Shown here piece by piece: positions 46,801-57,900 of a stretch of DNA of 64,000 bases; the first letter of the stretch is position 1; the number at the start of each line of letters is the position of its first letter. The position numbers were made by a program, and so were the translations under genes. Under the pieces are notes generated by a model. It had not been told where the DNA came from. It did no database searches and worked only from the letters and a program-made list of their open reading frames with translations. Origin of the DNA: Chlorella sorokiniana (lineage: Eukaryota > Chlorophyta > Trebouxiophyceae > Chlorellales > Chlorellaceae); assembly GCA_025917655.1 (NCBI GenBank), contig CP084608.1, positions 1,860,001 through 1,924,000 on the forward strand. The letters are read 5' to 3'.

Positions 46801-48250
46801 ATGACCTCACAAACTGAACGCAGGCCGGACTGTGCTGAGAATGCCGCCGCTGCCAGCGACTTCAGGTGGCGACGTGCCCACCCACCCTCCCAGCCAGGCC
46901 CATCCTTTCCTAGGGCAGATAAAAACAGGCACCACACCCTAACAGCAGCAGCTGTTCTTGCTGCTCGCTGTGCGCAGCTTGGCCTACCGCCCCCTCAGCC
47001 GCTGCAACGCAAGCAGCAGCGGGAGCAGGCACCCGCCACACAGGGGCTTGAAAGCCGGCTGGATGCGCTATCGCAGCAGCTGCAACAGCAGAGCAGCCTG
47101 TTGGCCACCGCGGTGCAGGGGCAGACACACCAGTTGGCGTCTCAGAAGCAGCTGTTGCAGGACGTGGTGCAGGGCCTCCTTTTGTGGGTGCCAAGGCTGC
47201 CCGCCCCGCGACAGCTGAGCGGCACAGCAAGTCTGTCACGCAAGCATGGGCACCAGCAGGGGCGGATGCAGCTGGCAACACGGACGCTGCAACTGTGGGG
47301 CCCGAGCATCAGCAGAGCGGAGGCTCGGCGCCGCCTTCTCCTCTCAAGCGCAAGCCAGCCATGCTGGGGCCAACGTTGGTAGGCAGGACCACAATCGGCA
47401 GATTAGTGCTTGGCAGCAACACCAGTGTTCAGCCAGCCTGCAAAGATTTAGCAATGCCACTTGTGGCTCCCTTCCATGGCGGCAGCCCTGCGACCATTGT
47501 GTGCAGCGTGAGAGGTGCTGGTGCAGCACAGCCTTACGCAGTAGGTCCGGGAGCAGCTGTTCCCATCATGAAGGAACAAGGCAGACAAAGAGCTCGGCCA
47601 GCATGGGATGATCGGACCGTCATCGCGGATGCTGGGGAGCAGAAAGAAGCAAGGCAGGGGCGGCTGCCAGGTAGTCGTGCCGTCAGAGGGCTGGCTCCCA
47701 AGCTGCTGCTGCAGGAGCTTCGCAAGCTGCAGCGCCGGCAAGTTGCTGCCTTAAAGACAGGCGCAGCGACACACCCTCCATGCTTGTTGAAGCACCCTCT
47801 GATCGCAGCGAATGCAGCACTGACGCTTCCAAGGCACAAAGCAGCTATGCAGCATGAAGCGCAGAAAGTTGAGGCCATAGGGTGGCAGCTTGACAACGAT
47901 GCATGCAAGCAGGACTGCCAACAGGCTGATTTGAAAGGCAGCAGCGGAGAAGTTTTCCAGGCACCGTCACCTGATGTACCCTCCAGAGCGAGAACAAGGC
48001 CAGGCACAGCACAATTGCCACTCAAACAGCCTCCCGCAAACCTGGCATGGTTCACCCCAACGCCTTCCCATCTGCTGCAGTCGGGACAGCAAGCACTGGA
48101 TTTCTCGCAGAGCAGACAGCCATGCAGCTGCCCGAGCCCACAGCAGCAGATGTTGACGCGTTGTGCGAGCGGCTGCTAAAGGAGCTGCTGCTTTGTGAAT
48201 GCGCGCCATGTGGGCGCAGCAGCGATGAGCGGGATGCTGTTCGTAAGTGA
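46801..48250 (+). CDS. Unknown protein with coiled coil, largely intronless
   Basis: I do not recognise it. A possible start is MTSQTERRPDCAENAAAASD. A coiled coil follows, LESRLDALSQQLQQQSSLLA and THQLASQKQLLQDVVQ (about 47040-47170). Then comes a long low-complexity, Ala/Gln/Pro-rich region with a short helix KLLLQELRKLQRRQVAALKT (about 47700). The C-terminus is HPNAFPSAAVGTASTGFLAE and TAADVDALCERLLKELLLCE. The three parts lie in different frames, with breaks near 47175-47185 and 48040-48055. Adding one C in the first gives GPPFVGAKAARP, matching the under-calling seen elsewhere. No intron is evident across 1.45 kb, unusual for this window. The start and the single-gene model are uncertain. 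Confidence 0.4.
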
Positions 48251-48274
48251 GTGAATGCGGCAGAAAGCGACGCT

Positions 48275-48279
48275 GTAAG
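48275..48279 (+). terminator. TGTAA polyadenylation signal of the unknown gene
   Basis: TGTAA 25 bases after the stop at 48250, which supports that stop as a true gene end. Confidence 0.5.
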
Positions 48280-48317
48280 CAGGAGTATGCTGAGATGGGG
48301 ACGGCTGAGGAGATTGT

Positions 48318-48322
48318 TACAG
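48318..48322 (-). terminator. TGTAA polyadenylation signal of the alpha/beta hydrolase gene
   Basis: TTACA on the + strand, 115 bases beyond the hydrolase stop. It faces the + strand signal 38 bp away. Confidence 0.5.
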
Positions 48323-48436
48323 GCTGGGCACATCTGTGGCAAACGTAGGGGTTTGGGACGCGTGCCGGCAGATCAGATCTCATAGGAAAATTGTGATCAA
48401 GTCCATGGAGTCCCAATCGAGCTGGAGCTGCTGCTG

Positions 48437-49658
48437 TCATCGTTCTGGAGGGCTGGGTTCAGCAGAGGGCTCCGGCTCCAGCAGGTATTGCTCCCACCGC
48501 CCCTGCACCTCCGCGCTGCCATACCACAGCTGCCCTGGCCTGCGCCGTGGGCTGTGCCAAACGTCCTTCAACACCAGGTGCTCCGCGCCGGGTAGGAAGG
48601 CAATAGACAGCGGTGTCACGCCATCGCCGTCCACGTCGCCGTGCCCCACATTGGCCCTATAGCTTTCGTAAGCAAAGTAGCTGTCCCACCGGCTGACCGC
48701 GCTGCTATTGCTCTGCTTGCTGACAGCGTCATCCCCACTGGCCAGGCTGCCGCTCGTGCTGCTTCTGCTCGGCTCCCACAGCAGGCGGCCTTGGATAGCG
48801 CTGCCGCAGACACACACCACGCGCACGTCGCTGCCAAGGCTCTGTGCTGTTGGATAAAAGTGATTGGCAAACTTGAGGCTGCTGCCCCGCACTTGCAGGG
48901 GCATATCAGCCAGATTGGGGCCTGACAATGACTCCTGCAAAGCTCAAGGGACGGAAACTCTGACAACCGCTGGTGAGAAGCATGCCTGCAGTGTGCACTA
49001 TGCAGCAGATGTCAGCCATGTGCAGCTCCACGTTCAGGTCCGCCGCCCACCTTTGCACGGCCAAAGGGATAGGCCTCGATTGAAAGGTGCGGCGTGCCCA
49101 GCGTGAGCAGCGTGTGCACTTGCGCTGCACGGCAATAGCGTATCCCCTGGTATGCTTCCGTGCCCAGCAGAATGCGCGCAATCCAGCCGCCTGCGCTGTG
49201 ACCCAGCAGGGCCACCCTTCCGTGCTGGTTGTATAGCCTCTGCAGCAGCGCATCCAGCCGGGCTAGATACCATTCAAAGCTCCGGCCGGCAAGCACGGGT
49301 GCCCAGTCCACCAGCGACGTTTGCACGACTCCGCTGCAAATCCTTTTGCTCGCAGGTCGCCAACAAGCTGCTTGTATTGATTGGAGCTGAACAGGAAGCC
49401 AGGAAGTACCAGCACGGCTGGTGCCCTGTGTTCCGCGGCGGCAGGTTTTAAGCCGCCACCGCTGCTGCTTACGACGGCTGCAACACCCTGGCGATGCACT
49501 TCATGGCGATTCCGCCGCGGCTGGAAGGAAGCTCGATGGCCGCAAATACGCCGTTTGGGAAGGTCTATGCCGGGGGAATGCGCCGCGAGACACCAAGAAG
49601 GGAAAACACGAACGCAAGTCGGCATATTTTGCGCTTCGTCGCGTCGGCGCCTTGACAC
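48437..49658 (-). CDS. Alpha/beta hydrolase (lipase/esterase-like)
   Basis: The fold's landmarks appear in order: the oxyanion strand APAVLVLPGFLFSSNQYKQL, GRSFEWYLARLDALLQRLYN, and the nucleophile elbow VALLGHSAGGWIARILLGTE with Ser in GHSAG. Then VHTLLTLGTPHLSIEAYPFG, LKFANHFYPTAQSLGSDVRV, the probable acid in GDVDGDGVTPLSIAFLPG and the catalytic His in GAEHLVLKDVW. It ends EPSAEPSPPER. The GHSAGGW and LGTPH pair resembles plant and cyanobacterial lipase-like hydrolases; the substrate is unknown. One G is missing at 49331-49332, between LRAKGFAA and VVQTSLVDWAP. An intron lies near 48940-49040. The start at 49658 (MSRRRRDEAQNMP) is weak; a second ATG lies at 49625 in frame. Confidence 0.78.
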
Positions 49659-50047
49659 AAGCCCGTGCGATCAAGGCGATGTGATCAATATTGTCGTTAC
49701 AGGGCTTGAGAGGGTCACCTTGTCCAACGCATAGCGTGCATTTCATGCAGCGCGGGCGAGAACCCGTCGGCCTTCGGCCTGCACATACTTGTTACAGGGC
49801 CCCGAGACTTTCGGCTGCAGCCCTGTGCCTCCACCCCGCCCTGCAGTCAACTTTGCTCGCCCTCTCCTGCAGCTCAGCTTCACCGAACAGCTGCACAGAA
49901 ACAATACAGACAGTATCGCGGTTGCAAAGCGGGCTTGTTCTGGCGCCAGGAACAGCCAGGCATCCAGTGCCAACGCACCGCCAACAGCGGTGCAGCCACG
50001 CAGCGAGGTTGAGTTCTGCAGGCAGTCGAGTGCTGCGAGCAGCCAGG
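49659..50047. promoter_or_regulatory. Divergent region between hydrolase and SYP61-like genes
   Basis: About 390 bp between divergent starts, expected to hold both promoters and 5' UTRs. No exon seen. Confidence 0.35.
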
Positions 50048-51146
50048 ATGTCGTCCAGCGACCCGTTCTACATTGTCAAGGATGAAGTGAATGAAACGGT
50101 GAGCGTGCGCTGCCGTGTTACATCAAGAGGTGTGTCAGGTGACCCATGCCTGCATCATGGACAACCCGCTTGGTGGTGCAGCTGCATAGTGTGCAAGCCA
50201 AGTTCAGCAAGTGGCAGACATATCGGGAGGCGCGGAGCGCAAGGAGAAGCAGTCAGAGCTGGAGGAGGACTGCCAAAGCCTGGAGTACATGGTGGGATGC
50301 GGCGTTGCTTAATTGCGCCATGCTCGGACTGTACTGTGCTGTGTAAGGAAGAGGAGGGCAACTCTGACAGGCGTCGACCTGGCCAGCTTCCTGGGATGTG
50401 TTGCAGGTGGCTGAGATTGACAAGGCCATTGATGCAGCAGAACGCAACCCGGCGCGCTTCAACCTGTCGCAAGCAGAGCTGTCGGACCGGCGAAAATGGG
50501 TTATGAGCACGCGGCGGCAGATCAGCAGCGTTTCTACAGGGCTGGCAGCAGCAGCCAGCAGCGGAGGGCCATCAGACGCGACAGGGCGGCTGGCAGCAGC
50601 GGCCCACGAGGAAAATGATCGCTTCATTCGCTCGGAGGGCGACCGGCAGCAGCTCTTGATGCAGTAAGCAAGCCGCTCTTGATGAGTCTGATGCTGGTGC
50701 AAAGCCTCTTGTGCGATGGTGGCATTGATGCCATTCACCTGCTCTCCGCACTGGCCTTCAGGCGGCAGGACGAGGATCTCGACCAGCTGAGCCATCACGT
50801 GGTGCGCATAGGAGAGCTGGGAAAAGAGATGGGTCAGGAGCTGCATATGCAGGGACAAATGCTGGATGAGCTGGACCAGGAGATCGAGGGGACATCTACA
50901 CGCATTGCAGCAGCGCAGGTGTGCTGCCGCGGTGACCACCCGGGCTGGCAGCTGGGCCCAAACCTGCCTTGACTTGGCTGCCGTGAGCGGGTTGCCCAGC
51001 TGCACTGAACCTTCCTGTGATGTGCTGGCATGCCGCAGAAAAAGATCGAGTACGTGCTGCAGAAGGCGGGGGCTAAGGGCCAGCTGGCCATCATCGGCTT
51101 CTTGATCCTCGTGCTCATCATCCTCATCTTCCTGGTTATTGCTTGA
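50048..51146 (+). CDS. SYP61: Syntaxin-6/SYP61-like Qc-SNARE
   Basis: It is a SNARE of trans-Golgi and endosome fusion. It starts at MSSSDPFYIVKDEVNET, the typical syntaxin-6/SYP61 N-terminus. The N-terminal three-helix domain follows: LHSVQAKFSKW, then AERKEKQSELEEDCQSLEYM, then VAEIDKAIDAAERNPARFNL, SDRRKWVMSTRRQISSV and GDRQQLLMQ. The SNARE helix is RRQDEDLDQLSHHVVRIGEL, GKEMGQELHMQGQMLDELDQ (layer-zero Gln) and EIEGTSTRIAAAQ. The last exon has KKIEYVLQKAGAKGQLAIIG and the anchor FLILVLIILIFLVIA at the extreme C-terminus, so this is itself a tail-anchored protein and a likely GET3 client. One G is missing at 50213-50214, between FSKW and ADISGGAERK. About five exons. Confidence 0.9.
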
Positions 51147-51902
51147 ATCGCGAGATGTATAATGTCCAGCCTTGCCACATGTATTTTGCACGCCACATCC
51201 TTTGACCGAATACTTTGCCCGCCGCTTCGCTGTGATAGGACTAGCTTCCGTGCACCTCGCTCAATCGCGGTGATGTGGGCTGCTGATTGAGGTCTTCGCC
51301 AATTCAAAGCATGAAATGAATCAGGAGAGCTGCTCAGGCACGAGCAGTGGGCTTTGGCTCGGTCAGCTCAAGCCTGCTCTGTGTGCTGGGCCTGGCTAGC
51401 CTCCCTTCATCTCCTGCGTAGTCCTTGTCCCCACTGCACACCCGGCCACAACAATTTTGCTGCGCACAAAGCGGCCGTGGCAGCCGAAAAGGGGAAGGGA
51501 GCTCGGGCGATATCGACAGGGCGATTCAGTCGGCCCAAACTCTTTTAACAGTCTTAATATACTCACAATCTACAGCCAGCCCCATAACACTTGTGCTCTG
51601 GGGCACCAGTCTTCCTGCCTGGCGCTCCTGGCCCAAAGGTGCGGTGCCTGCTGTTGGGATGAATCACGCTGGTCAGTGTTGTTGCCTTGAGCTTAACTGC
51701 GCTGCATGCTGCTGTGGGCCTGCGCCATCGTCAGCACGAGCCACAGGCTTACCTTTAGGCCCTTGCAAGGGGCCCAGCAGACCCTCGACAAGCTTCTAAC
51801 GAGAACTGAGCCGGTCGCCGTGGCGCAGGCCGCCAGCGGCAGACGCTTCTCAGTGGTGGCGGCGTGGCGGCGCAGCAACGCTAGGCCGCAGCGCTGGCAG
51901 CC
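51147..51902. other. Intergenic region between SYP61-like and ankyrin genes
   Basis: About 755 bp between + strand genes, with an AT-rich patch near 51540-51600. No domain-bearing exon seen. It holds the SNARE 3' UTR and the ankyrin gene promoter. Confidence 0.35.
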
Positions 51903-54900
51903 ATGTCTCTGCCTGCAGTTGGAGTGACCACTCCGCTGCACCGTGCAGCGCAGCGTGGAAACGAACAGGAAGTCACAGCGCTGCTGGATCAGGCAAGCAC
52001 GGGGCTTGCCCACGCCGGTCCTTGTTGTGGGAGAGCCTGGCATGGCCGGGAGTGTCCTGCCTGGCACAGCCCTGCGTTGCATGCACTGGCCGTGCTTGTA
52101 TGGCCGCCTGGCTTGCTGCCTACGTCTCAGTGCCAGTGGGCGTGCACGCACATGCCCAGCGGCTGCGCCTCGCGCTGCCCGCCGGTGCAGGGCGCCGACA
52201 TGACGGCGCGGGACGGCGAGAGCCGCACGCCGCTGCACCACGCCGTCATCCGCGGCCACGTGGCTGTGGTGGACCTGCTGCTGGCGCGTGGCGGGCCCGC
52301 GCTGCTGCTGGCCAAGGACGTGCTGGGCTGCACGCCGGTGCACCTGGCGGCAGTGCAGAACCAGGTCACGCTCATCATCCGGCTGGTGGAGGCGCTGCTG
52401 CGGGACGAGGCGGGACGCACGCCCCTGCACGAGGTGGCGCGCCGCCGCTGCATGCAGGACTTCATGGGCTTCCTGCACCTGGGCTGGGAGTCGGCCACGT
52501 TTGAGGACGACGGGCTGTGCAAGCCGCTGGCGGAGCTGTCGCCGCTGTGGGGCGCGGTGGGGGAGGTGGTGGACCTCTCCCGCCCGGCCTGCCCACCGTG
52601 CAGCGCGTGCTGGGCTGGCACCCGCTGCACGTGGCAGCCATGTCGGGTGGGTGTGGGCGAGGGGTGTGAGGGTGTGTGGCATGGTTGTGGGCGTGGTGGA
52701 GGGAGTGGGTTGGGGTGTGGGGTCAGGATGAGCATGTAGAATGAGGCATGCGTGAGTACAGCCTCTCCCTAGCCTGCGGAGGATGTGTTGGGCTTGCAAC
52801 GTTGCATTGATGGCCCTTCCAACCCTGTCGTCGGCGCAGGCAACATCGAGCTCATTCGGCGGCTGGTGCAGCAGTTCAACTGCGACCTCAAGGTCAAGAG
52901 CATGAACAGCTGGACGCCGCTGCACTACGCGGCGGCGTACAACCAGGTGTGCCCGACAAGCGGCAGCCAGGGCGGCGGCATTGTGTATGCATTGGCGTGC
53001 ATGAGTGTTGGGATGGGGGTGGGTGGGAAAGGACAGCGAGGCACAGGTCTGTCACCTGGCCAGGGGCCGATGTGGCGCCTGCCCCGGCCAGCCTCATGCT
53101 GTGTCGTGCTGTGCGCAGGTGGCGGCCATCGAGGCGCTGATCAGCTTGGGGTGCGCGGGGGTGGTCCCGGACGCGGTTGGGTCCACCCCCATCCATGTGG
53201 CGGCGGGGGAGGGCCACCTTGAGGCCATCCAGGAGCTTGTCCGCCTCGGCTGCAGCTCGCAAGGTGCGTGGGCTGAGGCTGCTGGCCCCGCGTGGCTGGT
53301 GGGGGTGGTGGGGGTGGTCGTGTGTGAGTCGGTGTTTGGAGCTCGTGTTAGCAAGGGCATTGAATGCATCGTGAGATCTGCTGGCGCTGCCACGACTGCA
53401 TCCCTCGATGCTGGGGGTGCCCCCTTCTCCTCGCAGCGGGCATTCCCTGCCCGATGCCAGCGCTGCCGGCCATCCCTCAGCTTGCTGCAACTCCCCCAAC
53501 CAACTGCCCTCCGCTTGCTGCAACTCCCCCAACCAACTGCATCCTCGCCTGCCTCCTGCACCTGTGCAGTTGTGGACCGCGACGGGTGCACGCCGCTGTA
53601 CTGCGCGGCGGCCTGGAACCGCACAGAGGCCGTGCGCCTGCTGGAGCGCCTGCACTGCCCCTCCAGCCTGCGCTCGCTGGAAGGGCGCACCGCGGTGCAC
53701 GTGGCGGCGGAGCAGGGCTGGGTGGACTTGATACAGGTGCTCATCAGTGAGCTAGGCAACCAGGTGAGGGGGGAGGGGAGAGGGAAGTCAAGGCCAGGCG
53801 GCGGCACAGTCGGTGGCTGGCTGGCCCGCCCCCTCCCCATGTGCAGGAAGCGGGCAGCAGCCGGTCCATGACCCAGCCATCATGCACTAGTTGGGGAACC
53901 AAACCCATCCTGCCTGGGCTGCTGCGTGCGTCCCGGCCTGTGCTCCGTATTCCGGGGCTCAGCCTCCTGCTCATCGTGCATTTGCCGCCCTCCCACCTCC
54001 ACCCAGGTGGACGCGCGCGACAACTACCAGTTCACGCCGCTCCACTCGGCGGCCAACGGCGGCCACGTGGCGGCGATACAGCGGCTGGCGGCCCTGCAGC
54101 ACGACCTGGACGCGCGACTACCTGGGCCGTACCCCCTGCACTACGCCGCCATGCACGGCCGCGTGGCGGCGCTGGAGGAGCTCGTCCGCCTGGGGGCGGA
54201 TGTGGGGCAGAAGGACCTGCGGGGCGGGTTCACGGGTGCGCTGGAACAGGGGCGGGGCGGGCCCAGGCGGTGCACTGCGGTACGGCGGTGTATGCGGCAC
54301 GGTGGTGTGGCATGGTTGCGCTGGCTGAGCCAGCAAGCGCGATGCACTGCCTGGCTCATCCTGGCTTCTACACACACTGCTGACGTTCCATCGCTCCCTG
54401 TCCTCCCTTCTTCTGCCCCGCAGCGCTTCACCTGGCGGCGGACGCAGGGCAGTGCGACGCCGTGGCCAGGCTGGTGGCGCTGGGCGCCCCCGTCGACTGC
54501 CCCAGCACCAAGGGGCACACCCCGCTGCAGCTGGCACTCACAAAGGTGCAGCCTTGAGGGCCACCTTGCGGCTGGCCGTGCTGCTTGCGGGCGCGCCGTC
54601 TCGCTGGGCCGATGCCGGGCGGCGGCGCTTGCAGCGCCGGCGCCCCCTGCAGCGGCTGCTGACAGCCGCTCGCCTCGCCGCTGCTCCCGCCCCTTGGCAC
54701 GGCTGCGTGCAGGGCCCAGCCTGTATAGAAACCATCTGCGTGCTGGTGGAGCTCGGCTCTGATGTGGGCGCCCTGCTGGCGCACCGACCGATGGAGACGC
54801 CGCTGCACATTGCTGCGCGCTGCGGCCGGGCAGACGTCGTGAGACCGCCTGCTCAAATGCCCGCAGGTGGGGTCGTCGCACAGGCACCTTGCACGCGAGG

Positions 54901-57900
54901 CCAGCGCTTGAGAGGGCAGCCTTGGGAAGCCTGCTTGCGCCTTCAGCAGGCCCGTGATTGGCCTAAGCGAGGCTGTGCTTGCCCATTGCCGTGCGTCGCG
55001 TGCCCAGTGCCCAGCAAGCACGGCGTGCCTGGTTCCATTATTGTACCCGCCACACTTTCCCTCTTACAGATCAGCGCCACCTGCCGCACCAAGGACGGCT
55101 CCACCCCTCTCCACTACGGCGCCGCCTTTGGGCAGACGCGCGTGCTGGCGGCGCTGGTGGCGGCGGGGTGCCCCGTGGACGTGCGAGACAACGCGCTCAA
55201 CACCCCCTGCACCTCGCCGCCGGCTGCGGCTTCCTCGACACCGTGGCGGCGCTGGCGGAGCTTGGGGCGGACGTGAACGCTCGCGACATCACCGACTGCA
55301 CGCCGCTGCAGGTGAACGGTGGAAGAGAGAGTGTGTGTGTGCGTGTGTGTGTGAAGGGGGGTTGGGGGATGGGAGGGGGCGCGCGCGCGTTGCGTGGGCC
55401 TCGCCAGCCAGGCGTGCTCCTTGGGTGGGCTTGGGGTGCGGAGGAGTGGGGTGAGGGCTGTGCTGGTGTGGTGGAGCAGGGCGGGATGGCCAGATGGCGG
55501 GCGCTGACGCACCGCCTGCAGGAAGCAAACTTGTCAGTGACGCTGCAACCCCCGCCCGCCGCCTGCTTGTCCGCAGAACGCAGCGCACGGCACGTACAGC
55601 GCTCTGGCCTCGGTGCCGACCACCCCGGCTGTGACGCCTGCGCTACCCGCGCCGGGCGGCGGCACGGCCAGCGGCAGCGCGCGCCTCAACCCGCCGCACC
55701 AGCCGCAGCTGACGCCCGCGCAGCAGGCGGCGCAGGCCGCCATCAGCGCCAGCGGCGGCGTCAAGCGCGACGGGCTGGTGCCGGTGAGGACGGGGCTGGC
55801 CTGGGCCCCTGCGGGCGGCAGCGCGACCCGCTGACGGGTGCGGGCTCCCTCTGGGGCTCCGGCAGCTTCTCCGCCACGCTGGACCTGGGCGCCAGCCTGG
55901 CGGGCGGCTCCGGGAGCGGCGGCGGCGGCGGCGGCAGCGCCAGCGGCGGCAACGGATCCGATCTGTGGTCCACCTGGCGCTCCCTGGGGCTCACCAAGCT
56001 GCTGAAGAAGGCGTACAACCAGCAGCAGCGGCGGCAGGCCAGCGGCGGCGGCAGCAGCTCCTCCAGCTCCACGGCGCTTGCAGCGGCAGCGGCCGCTGGC
56101 GGCGGCTCCGCGCTCGCGCAGACGCAGCAGACGGTGCAGGCGGCGCTGCAGCAGATGCAGGCCGCGCTGGCGCGCAGCCAGGAGGTGCTGCAGCAGCAGC
56201 TGATGCTGCAGCTGCAGTCGCCAGGCGGCGGCGGCGACCGCCGCCGCGCGCGGCGGCCCCTCTGCAGATCAGCTGCTGCTGGAGGCGCCGGGGGCGCCCC
56301 TCGGCCGTCGCCGCCGCCGACAGCGCGCTGGCTCCCGCGGGGGGCGCCGCCCCGCGCAGCTGCTGGGCGGCGTGGACAGCAGCGGGCTGGCGCTGGCGGC
56401 GGCGGCCGCCGCCATCACCAAGCCCGCGGCCGACGCCGGCAACATGGACTGCCTGGCGCGCCGCGCCGACCAGCTGTCGTTCGCCACGGGGAGCAGGACC
56501 GGGGCGGCTGCTGCCGGTGGTGGAGCGGCTGGTGGCGCTGGGGGAGACCTGCACCTGACCGACAACGAGGGCGCACCGCGCTGCACCTGGGTGAGCGCAC
56601 GAGCTGCCTGTTGTCATGCCTGCATGTATGCATGTGTTAGTGCATGCATGTGTGGGTGCGGCAGCGCGGGAGGCACCTCCAGCGCTGCCCGCGGCATCGC
56701 CGCATCGGTGGAGGAGCGTCGCAGCCAGGGCTGGCCAGCCTCGTGGTGCCTGCGCCCGCCCGCGCGGAGGCCTGGCTGCACTGGGCCAGCCGCGGCCGGC
56801 GCTCCCGCTCCACACCTGTTTTGCCTCTTTTTCGCACACACATCTAAGCACCAACACAAAACCACACACATACACGCCCACTCACCCCCATGCTCCCCCC
56901 ACATGTATACCGCAGCTGCCGGGTGCGGCGACAAGGCCATGGCGCTGCGCCTGGTTGAGCTGGGCACCGACGTCAACTGCAAGGACTCGGTGGGCGGCAC
57001 CGCCATGCACCACGCCGCCATGGCCAACAAGCAGGACATGATGTTCGCGCTGGCGCGGCTGGGCTGCGACTGGCGCGCGCGCGCCGACGGCATCGACGGC
57101 GCCACCGCCACCTTTGTGCTCTGCGGCCAGCACGGCAAGACGACGCGGCAGCAGGTGCGGGGGCGTGGCAGGCACGTGTTGTCTTGACAGGCCTCGCACA
57201 TCCTCTAGATTTGTTTGTTGTGTCCCTGACAAGGAGAGGGCGCCAAGTCAGCCTGGACCGGCAGGGAGGGGCCCCAATGGGACGGCTGGGGTTGAATGGC
57301 CAGCTGCACACGCGCATTCTCTGCCGCCAATGGCCGACGCGGCCCTGGCGCCCATGCCGCGTGCTGCCCACCCGTGCGCACTCGGCTGCCTGCCGCCGCC
57401 GCCGCAGAAGCTGTTGGACGCCAAGCTGAAGCGCGTGGCCCAGGAGGGGGCTGCAGCGCGCGCCGCCGGGCGCAGCCCTCTGGCTGGCGCCAGAGACGAC
57501 GAACGCGACGACGTCACAGGTGGGCTGCCTGCCGCGCATCGCTCCGTTACTCACAATATTCATATTAGGGTTGTTGTTGTCTTTTCTTATGAGCTTCCAG
57601 CGAGCTGCTGCCCTGTACGGCTGCTGTGCTGGGGTTGCCACCTGCCAAGCGTGTGCTTGGCAGCCAACGCCCTCCCTCGGCTGGTGTGGCCCCCGCTGGT
57701 GCGTGCGCTGCCTGCTGGCCCCCGCCAGCCTGTCACCTGCCCCCGTTGCCCCCGCGCCTGCAGCGGACCTGGAGGCGGAGCAGGCGCTGGCGGATGCTGC
57801 GATGGCGGCGCTGCTGGAGGAGGAGGAGAGGTGGGTGGCAGGCTGCGCTGGCCGCCGCACGCCGCGCCGCCACCTGCCGCCGCGCTTCTCGTGCTGGACA

